11,605 nt of DNA from a bacterium (lineage in GTDB: Bacteria; Hydrogenedentota; Hydrogenedentia; Hydrogenedentiales; SLHB01). Shown in pieces: positions 7,093-11,605 of this stretch. The stretch is taken from contig JAAEQP010001592.1 of assembly GCA_024231375.1 (NCBI GenBank), positions 1 to 11,605 of the forward strand, given 5' to 3'. Both the position numbers and the translations under genes were made by a program. The notes beneath the pieces are model-generated. The model was not told the origin of the DNA. It ran no database searches and saw only the letters and a program-made list of their open reading frames with translations. Each line of letters opens with the position of its first letter. The first letter of the stretch is position 1.

Positions 7093-7683
7093 CTAGGACG
7101 TCCCCCCTTTCAGCACCGACGCGACCCACCGGTCGCGTTCGTCCCACTCGATGTTGGGTTGGGTGACATCGGCATAGGGGAGCCGCTCAAGGATCTCCTG
7201 ATACAGCCCCTGTCGAAAGTGCCGTAGGATTCGAAACGCGTGTCGCTCGTGGGCGGCGTCCCAATGGCTCTCGCCAACGCATTCGCGGTCGTGTCCCGCC
7301 GTAAGCATGAGTTCCTCCACATACTTGGACAGGAAGTCCCGCACCCTCGCGTCGAAGGCACGCCGGTGGGTCTCGGCCTCAGGGCTTGTCATCGCGTCGG
7401 CCTCGCACCACTGCCGCTCAAGCTCGATCAACTCGGCCCGAGCGTTCCAGTACGTCTCGCGCTGGTCCGCGTCCCGCAGAACGAACAGGGCCGCGTTCAG
7501 CTTGGCCATCTCAAGAAGATAGTGAGCCCGACGCTGCTCGGTGATCTCCACCCGCGCGATCTCGCCCACCAACTCTTTCATCTTACGCCGGTAGACCCGG
7601 CGCACTTCCCCGGGTTTGGCATCCTCACCGACACCGAGCACGTCAAAGTAGTTCACGTACCCGGCCGTTATTGCGTCACTCAT
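7093..7683 (-). CDS. J-domain-like protein lacking the HPD motif
   Basis: A 196-residue soluble protein. The N-terminal 80 residues resemble a DnaJ domain: NYFDVLGVGEDA (11-22) matches helix I and the loop, GEVRRVYRRKMKEL (25-38) matches helix II, and AKLNAALFVLRDADQRETYW (60-79) matches helix III and its end. The HPD tripeptide that stimulates DnaK ATPase is missing; LVGEI follows helix II instead. Residues 80-196 are helical, charged and unrecognised. The ATG has GGAGG 10 nt upstream. It is the first gene of the operon and is preceded by a promoter-like site and an inverted repeat. A J-like fold without HPD usually means a protein-protein adaptor rather than a working Hsp70 cochaperone. The J-like call is by eye, moderately sure. 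Confidence 0.85.
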   Translation of the reverse strand: MSDAITAGYVNYFDVLGVGEDAKPGEVRRVYRRKMKELVGEIARVEITEQRRAHYLLEMAKLNAALFVLRDADQRETYWNARAELIELERQWCEADAMTSPEAETHRRAFDARVRDFLSKYVEELMLTAGHDRECVGESHWDAAHERHAFRILRHFRQGLYQEILERLPYADVTQPNIEWDERDRWVASVLKGGTS

Positions 7684-7685
7684 AA

Positions 7686-7718
7686 GCTACAATCCTCCGC
7701 ACAGCGCGGTATTGTAGC
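7686..7718 (-). promoter_or_regulatory. Inverted repeat overlapping the -10 box and ribosome-binding site of the J-like gene
   Basis: GCTACAAT (7686-7693) and ATTGTAGC (7711-7718) form a perfect 8-bp inverted repeat. A nested CCGC/GCGG pair (7697-7700 and 7706-7709) would extend it as a hairpin. The unpaired bases between the two stems belong to the Shine-Dalgarno GGAGG. It could be an operator across the -10 box or, in longer read-through transcripts, a hairpin hiding the ribosome-binding site. Confidence 0.5.
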
Positions 7719-7740
7719 CTCAAACGGGCGGATGGAACAA
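7711..7740 (-). promoter_or_regulatory. Sigma-70-type promoter of the five-gene operon
   Basis: On the minus strand, TTGTTC (7735-7740), an 18-nt spacer and TACAAT (7711-7716) lie upstream of the J-like gene. The -10 box has one mismatch; the -35 is fair. Transcription would begin near 7704, about 20 nt before the ATG. Confidence 0.6.
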
Positions 7741-7797
7741 GCATTGGAATGGACCCGTGACACCCTGACCCCGACGGGCAAGGCCGAAAGAACAGAA

Positions 7798-7823
7798 GAA
7801 GGCCCGGACGCATCCGTGCCTTC
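7798..7823 (-). terminator. Intrinsic-terminator-like hairpin after flgM
   Basis: On the minus strand GAAGGC-A-CGGA and TCCG-G-GCCTTC pair around the loop TGCG, ten base pairs with one mismatch. The stem is followed by TTCTGTTCTTT. It lies 39 nt past the flgM-like stop and before the operon promoter, so it would insulate the two units. Confidence 0.65.
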
Positions 7824-7862
7824 GGCAACGATTCGTGTACTGACCGACTGCCAACAGCCGCC

Positions 7863-8168
7863 CTACTCGGCGCTCAAATACCTGGCGATTCTACTGGCGA
7901 CGACTTCCACGACTTCCACCAGTTTGTAGGTGCCCTGCTCGACGTTCTCCTTGGCTCGGGCGACTTCTTCCGCACGGATTTCCGTGCGCATCTCGTACTT
8001 CTCGACAAGCCGTGCTACCGTGGCGGCCTCTTTGGCCTCCTCGCTGAACACGACGCCATCTTGCCCGATCTCCAGTGAACTGGGTGCCGAGTCCTTCGGG
8101 GCGCTCCCGTTCGCCTGCTTGCTGTTGGCAGGCTCGGGGGTATAGCCGATACCTTGTATGCCAACCAT
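7863..8168 (-). CDS. flgM: FlgM-like anti-sigma-28 factor
   Basis: A 101-residue protein resembling FlgM, which binds and inhibits the flagellar sigma factor FliA until the hook is complete and FlgM is exported. The N-terminal 30 residues are Ser/Ala/Pro-rich and look disordered, as in FlgM. DGVVFSEEAKEA (37-48) matches the family's D-V-LS-EA-E motif, and EIRAEEVARAKENVEQGTY (63-81) matches the helix plus GxY turn before the last sigma-binding helix, VASRIARYL. That helix is preceded by a 3-residue tandem duplication, VEVVEV. AAGGAGA lies 7 nt before the ATG. A sigma-28-like promoter upstream strongly supports the call, since flgM is typically transcribed by its own target. No other flagellar genes are in the window. 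Confidence 0.75.
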   Translation of the reverse strand: MVGIQGIGYTPEPANSKQANGSAPKDSAPSSLEIGQDGVVFSEEAKEAATVARLVEKYEMRTEIRAEEVARAKENVEQGTYKLVEVVEVVASRIARYLSAE

Positions 8169-8214
8169 TGTTCGCTCTCCTTAGCCTCTTCTACAGCATC
8201 CTTGCCTACAGAAG

Positions 8215-8242
8215 TTATCGGCACCTCCCCCCTCCGACTTTA
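8215..8242 (-). promoter_or_regulatory. Sigma-28 (FliA)-type promoter of flgM
   Basis: On the minus strand, TAAA (8239-8242), a 16-nt spacer and GCCGATAA (8215-8222) match the flagellar consensus TAAA-N15-GCCGATAA. The -10 box is an exact 8 of 8; the spacer is 1 nt long. Transcription would begin near 8208, about 40 nt before the ATG. Confidence 0.75.
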
Positions 8243-8361
8243 GCGGATTTGGCGGGGAATCCCGCAAGAACTGCGCAGTGTAAGCACTTTGGCCGTAGGG
8301 GCTTGCCGAGGCACGCGCGAACCGCAACATCTTGGGCATCAGAAGAGGCGACCACCACCTG

Positions 8362-8386
8362 CGGGGCTCCCGCGCGAGGTGCCCCG
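8362..8386 (-). terminator. GC-rich hairpin after the MFS/spermidine-synthase gene
   Basis: CGGGGC (8381-8386) pairs perfectly with GCCCCG (8362-8367) around a 13-nt loop that can pair further (CTC with GGG). It begins 18 nt after the stop. There is no T tract, so termination is only possible, perhaps Rho-aided. The rest of 8169-8404 holds a 10-bp palindrome (ACTGCGCAGT, 8270-8279), the flgM promoter and nothing that looks coding. Confidence 0.3.
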
Positions 8387-8404
8387 ACTTCCAAGCCGGA
8401 CCGG

Positions 8405-11400
8405 TCAGTTGCTTCTGGTCGATGCCCGTGGCTCCGCGCCCCCGAGGTCAAGATAGCGCCGGTAACTCTCGCGTGCGGCTTCGCCATGTCCCAACTGAAA
8501 CCGGGCATCCCCCAGAAGCAGATGAAGATCGGGCGTGTTGGGAAGGTACTGGGCCAAATCGGTGAGATAGGCCTCGGCCTTTTCGTATTCCTCCCACCGC
8601 ATCTTCAGACGAACGGACTGGAGCATGATCTGCCGGAGATAGTATCTGGCGTTGAAATCGAGCGGATCCACACGGAGGGCTTGCTTGAAATGCTCCTCCT
8701 GACTCCCACCAACCGTGCCACCGTAGTACAACTCAAGCCCTTGAAGATCATGGACTTTGGCCCGGTGGCGCAACTCGACGGTGTCCGGAATCGCGGCAGC
8801 GTCCTCCGGCGAGAGCCCATCGTAAGTCGTGAACCTGCCAGGACTCTCGAACAGAGGCTGAAGTGCCCTCAGGCTCTCCGCCACGGTCCCCTGCCCGGCA
8901 TAGACCAGCTTCGGCGCGACGAATTCGGCCCACGGGCGGTCGTCGGTCACAGGCTCACCCAGGGCGAACGCGTCCACGCCCTGTTTCCCCATGAAGAAAC
9001 AGGTCAGAAGCTCCTGCATGTCCATGAATCCGACATCTGTCAGAGCTTTCCGGATGACGGGATCTGAAAGGCGCTGTTTGGCGGCCGCGTAGTCGATTCG
9101 GATCTCTTGGTCGGATCCGACCAAGAACAAGTCAGCATTGACAAACCATGCGCAGTACTCAGGAAACACTTCTGTGAACGTAAGCACAAGCGAACGCACG
9201 ACTTCCACATTCAGGCTGTGGAGTGGGATCCATTGGGACACAAGCCCCCCCGGGTTGAGCCGGGCCATGCACAGATCGTAGTAGTCCCGCGTGTAGAAGG
9301 TCGATACGCCAGCCAGAGCCAGGGGCATCGGCTCAAACGTAATGACATCGTACCGGTTGTCGGTGGTCAGCAGGTAATTGCGGCCGTCATCGACGATGAA
9401 GTTCATCTGGGGCCGGTCGATGACTCCGAGGTTGTCAGAGCTGAACAGAGGTGCGGCATCGAGCACATCCCGGGATATCTCGACTGCGTCGATGCGGTCG
9501 AAGTCACTGAGACCCAGGGTGCCAGCCGTGATACCGGACCCAAAGCACATGAACAGGACGGTCCGCGGGTCCCGGTCGAATAGGAGCGGCAGGACACCCT
9601 GCAGACGGTTCATCTTGACGCCCTTCTCGATGGAGGCCGTGGCCTGCACGCCGTTTATGTAGAGCACACGGTTCGTGCCCGAATTGTCGCCCTTGGGCTG
9701 CACAACCACCACGGTGCCTTCCACGCCCTCCTGGAAGTAGATCTGCTCATGTTCCGGCGGCATGTAGGCTTGGTTGAGCGCGTTGGCGATGTTCTCCGGG
9801 CGGTATGCGAAGGCGACACAGAGCCCCGCCACGGTAAGGATCAGGATTCCCGCCTTCCTAAGTCCGCCCACGGTCGGCAGCAGGAACAGCGCCCCGGCCA
9901 CGGCAATGAACGCGGCCAGCGCGATCATGGCGAGGCCGGTGGGGGTTCCGAGGAGCGGAAATCCATTCTGGACAAGCTCCGGTACCGACGCGAGTGCCGT
10001 CGGTACTTTCAGCGCGTATGCCACCCACGCCAGAATCAGCAATCCAACGGCCAGTGGCGCGCGGCGTGCGCCCCATCCAAGGTCGGGCGCGGTCATGAGC
10101 ACCACAGCCCCCACCGCGAACAGAACCAAGCCGAGAAAGACCACACCGCCCTGAGTTCCCAACATGGGAATGAGGAGATACCCGCCTGCCAACGCGCCAA
10201 GCACGCCGCCAAAGGTATTGGCGCTGTAGACCCAGCCAATATCGCGGCCGAGCCTGGATCCGCTGGCGGCCACGGCCCGAATGACGATGGGGAACGTCAT
10301 GCCGAACAAGAAGGTTGGCGCGAACAGCACGGCGAACGACAGCAGGAACTTCACCCAAACCACGCGGTGCCAGTCGAACCCGACGTCCACCTGCAATTGC
10401 GCCAAGCGTTCCGGCAGCCACGCGAAGACCGGGAGCATGGCGATGCACGCGATGCCGACAAGCATTTCGACAAAACCAAACAGAGCGAAGGGGCACTTGC
10501 GCCGATCCACTATGAACGAAGCGAATGCGCTTCCAACGGCGATGCCGCACAGAAGCGACGTCAGCATCGTGGTGAACGCGTAGGTTGTGCCGAGAAACAC
10601 GATGACCAGCATCCGCGTCCAAAGCACCTCAAGCGCAAGGGCGCAGAACCCCGAAACGCCGAACCCCAACACCACCACCCAAGCGATCCGCGGCGCAGGA
10701 ACGGCAACGGCGTCGATCACCTCGTGGGTCGACGGTGTTCCGGGTGTGGGCTCATCCACGTGGTGCCGGGGCAACCACCGCGCAAGCACAATGGCGAGCA
10801 CGCCGACTCCGATATTGCCGATCGCCCCCACGTACGTCGCATTGGTGTATCCCAGGGCGGGAAGCAGCGCGAAGCCAGCCAGCGCACAGCCCGCAACTGC
10901 GCCAAACGTATTGATGCTGTAGAGCGCCCCGATGCGCAACCCGCGAAGACGGGATTCCTGACCCACATACTTGGCCAGCAGGGGCAACGTGGCTCCCATG
11001 AGGGTGACCGGCACGATGAGGAACACCAGCGAGAGCACACCCCGCAACACCACGCCCACTTCGCGCGACGAACCCGCCGCGCGAAGCACCGCCACAACGA
11101 TGGACTCACCCCACCCTATGGAGAAGATAAACCCCACGGCCCACAGGCCAATTACGATCTCGAACACGCCGTACAGAAACAGGGGACGCCGGGTGCGGTC
11201 GGCGAGGCGTCCGCCCCACAGACTGCCCACGCCCAAGCCCAGGAAGAAGATTGACAGGACCGTGCTGACCGCATACGACGTGGTGCCGAACAACAGCACC
11301 AGCTTCCGCGTCCACACGACTTGGTAGAGGAGGCCGCAGGCGCCCGACACGAAGAAGAAGAGCAGGATGCACAAGAAGACGCCGAACTGCCGCCGTCCGG

Positions 11401-11440
11401 GCATGGCGCGCAACTTGCCGAACAGATCCAAGAGTCCCAT
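8405..11440 (-). CDS. MFS-like membrane protein fused to spermidine-synthase-like domain and TPRs
   Basis: A 1011-residue polytopic inner-membrane protein of the fused MFS/spermidine-synthase type. Residues 20-225 and 250-450 are two homologous membrane halves: YQVVWTRKLVLLFGTT (39-54) mirrors LEVLWTRMLVIVFLGTT, and GALYSINTFGAVAG (171-184) mirrors GWVYSANTFGGVLG (402-415). Three more helices follow to about 547. Residues 568-765 are a Rossmann methyltransferase-like domain: FMCFGSGITAG (630-640) as the glycine loop, DAVEIS (651-656), VDDGRNYL (683-690), DVITFEPM (698-705). Residues 905-1000 contain TPR-like helices. ATG at 11440 has AAGGA 8 nt upstream; a TTG at 11461 is less likely. The GGGDGG loop and catalytic Asp of true spermidine synthases are not conserved, so aminopropyl transfer is unproven; a transport or small-molecule-modifying role is possible. 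Confidence 0.92.
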   Translation of the reverse strand: MGLLDLFGKLRAMPGRRQFGVFLCILLFFFVSGACGLLYQVVWTRKLVLLFGTTSYAVSTVLSIFFLGLGVGSLWGGRLADRTRRPLFLYGVFEIVIGLWAVGFIFSIGWGESIVVAVLRAAGSSREVGVVLRGVLSLVFLIVPVTLMGATLPLLAKYVGQESRLRGLRIGALYSINTFGAVAGCALAGFALLPALGYTNATYVGAIGNIGVGVLAIVLARWLPRHHVDEPTPGTPSTHEVIDAVAVPAPRIAWVVVLGFGVSGFCALALEVLWTRMLVIVFLGTTYAFTTMLTSLLCGIAVGSAFASFIVDRRKCPFALFGFVEMLVGIACIAMLPVFAWLPERLAQLQVDVGFDWHRVVWVKFLLSFAVLFAPTFLFGMTFPIVIRAVAASGSRLGRDIGWVYSANTFGGVLGALAGGYLLIPMLGTQGGVVFLGLVLFAVGAVVLMTAPDLGWGARRAPLAVGLLILAWVAYALKVPTALASVPELVQNGFPLLGTPTGLAMIALAAFIAVAGALFLLPTVGGLRKAGILILTVAGLCVAFAYRPENIANALNQAYMPPEHEQIYFQEGVEGTVVVVQPKGDNSGTNRVLYINGVQATASIEKGVKMNRLQGVLPLLFDRDPRTVLFMCFGSGITAGTLGLSDFDRIDAVEISRDVLDAAPLFSSDNLGVIDRPQMNFIVDDGRNYLLTTDNRYDVITFEPMPLALAGVSTFYTRDYYDLCMARLNPGGLVSQWIPLHSLNVEVVRSLVLTFTEVFPEYCAWFVNADLFLVGSDQEIRIDYAAAKQRLSDPVIRKALTDVGFMDMQELLTCFFMGKQGVDAFALGEPVTDDRPWAEFVAPKLVYAGQGTVAESLRALQPLFESPGRFTTYDGLSPEDAAAIPDTVELRHRAKVHDLQGLELYYGGTVGGSQEEHFKQALRVDPLDFNARYYLRQIMLQSVRLKMRWEEYEKAEAYLTDLAQYLPNTPDLHLLLGDARFQLGHGEAARESYRRYLDLGGAEPRASTRSN

Positions 11441-11481
11441 GAAGGAGTTCCTTATGAGCAAGGTATGAGTACGATGACCCC

Positions 11482-11493
11482 CGCCTAGGCGGA
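11482..11493. repeat. 12-bp perfect palindrome in the leader of the MFS-fusion gene
   Basis: CCGCCTAGGCGG lies just downstream of the -10 box, at roughly +5 to +16 of the predicted transcript. It could be an operator half or chance in GC-rich DNA. Confidence 0.4.
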
Positions 11494-11503
11494 CGGTATG
11501 TGA

Positions 11504-11532
11504 TGCTACCCAACGCCCCCGGACACTGTCAA
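11504..11532 (-). promoter_or_regulatory. Sigma-70-type promoter of the MFS-fusion gene
   Basis: On the minus strand, a perfect TTGACA (11527-11532), a 17-nt spacer and TAGCAT (11504-11509) lie right after the stop of the upstream methyltransferase gene, with the start site about 57 nt before the ATG at 11440. Confidence 0.75.
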
Positions 11533-11545
11533 AGGCACTCGCAAC

Positions 11546-11605
11546 TCATCGCCCGAACCGGCACACCGTCTCGACATGGGCCGTGTGCGGGAACATGTCG
11601 ATGGC
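11546..11605 (-). CDS. C-terminus of a TrmA/RlmD-family RNA uracil-5 methyltransferase (partial)
   Basis: Only the last 19 codons and the TGA stop are present: AIDMFPHTAHVETVCRFGR. The segment DMFPHTAHVETV is the conserved end of the TrmA/RlmC/RlmD family, SAM-dependent enzymes that methylate C5 of uridine in tRNA or 23S rRNA. Most of the gene, including the catalytic Cys and the SAM site, lies to the right of the window. The subfamily cannot be decided from this tail. The next gene's promoter begins 14 nt after the stop, and no terminator is visible between. Confidence 0.85.
   Translation of the reverse strand, partial: AIDMFPHTAHVETVCRFGR

Noticed and set aside
7240..7929. A 229-codon plus-strand frame spanning the J-like gene and the intergenic region
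   Set aside because: It crosses a promoter, a terminator hairpin and the end of flgM, and has no recognisable domain or good ribosome-binding site.
8215..8508. A 97-codon minus-strand frame with a CxxC pair (PKCLHC) overlapping the end of the MFS-fusion gene
   Set aside because: It overlaps the fusion gene by about 100 bp in another frame, has no ribosome-binding site, and runs into the flgM promoter; the two Cys are probably chance.
9749..11254. A 501-codon plus-strand reading frame opposite the MFS-fusion gene
   Set aside because: Its His/Arg/Gln-rich composition is the mirror of membrane-protein codons, it has no motif, and the opposite strand carries a clear membrane protein.

Overview
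The window looks like chromosomal DNA from a GC-rich Gram-negative bacterium. An LpxH-type lipid A enzyme implies an outer membrane with LPS, and an FlgM-like protein behind a sigma-28-type promoter implies flagella. The large Ala/Glu/Pro-rich protein and the MFS/spermidine-synthase/TPR fusion suggest a poorly characterised lineage (PVC-like or a candidate phylum), but nothing here fixes the phylum. There are no RNA genes, IS elements, CRISPR arrays or clear signs of recent transfer. All genes but one are on the minus strand.

Layout from left to right. (1) Positions 1-490 hold the 5' part of an HD-domain phosphohydrolase gene that runs off the left edge. (2) Positions 589-2850 encode an unusual 753-residue protein: a cut-down DnaA/Hda-like AAA+ domain, a long coiled coil, a perfect hexapeptide repeat (12 APEPEP units from an 18-bp minisatellite) and an acidic tail. 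It has a good sigma-70-type promoter. (3) Positions 3020-3940, on the plus strand, encode a PP2C-type Ser/Thr phosphatase with a C-terminal membrane anchor. Its 3' end overlaps, tail to tail, the end of the next operon. (4) Positions 7683-3875 form a tight five-gene minus-strand operon: a J-domain-like protein lacking HPD, an unrecognised partner, a PHP phosphoesterase, signal peptidase I (lepB) and an LpxH-like enzyme. Gaps are 2, 12 and 4 nt, followed by a 4-nt overlap. (5) Positions 7863-8168 encode an FlgM-like anti-sigma factor between a sigma-28-like promoter and an intrinsic-terminator-like hairpin. (6) Positions 8405-11440 encode a 1011-residue membrane protein fused to a spermidine-synthase-like domain and TPRs, with a near-consensus promoter. 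(7) The right edge holds the last 19 codons of a TrmA/RlmD-family RNA methyltransferase.

The most unusual item is the DnaA-like coiled-coil/APEPEP protein. It keeps the Walker A lysine but has lost the arginine-finger segment, the lid and the DNA-binding domain, which suggests a scaffold or nucleotide switch rather than an initiator. Second is the J-like protein (no HPD) coupled to an unknown partner ahead of envelope genes. The sigma-28 site in front of flgM is the clearest regulatory signal. Functional names rest on motifs and family resemblance read by eye; no database search was run.
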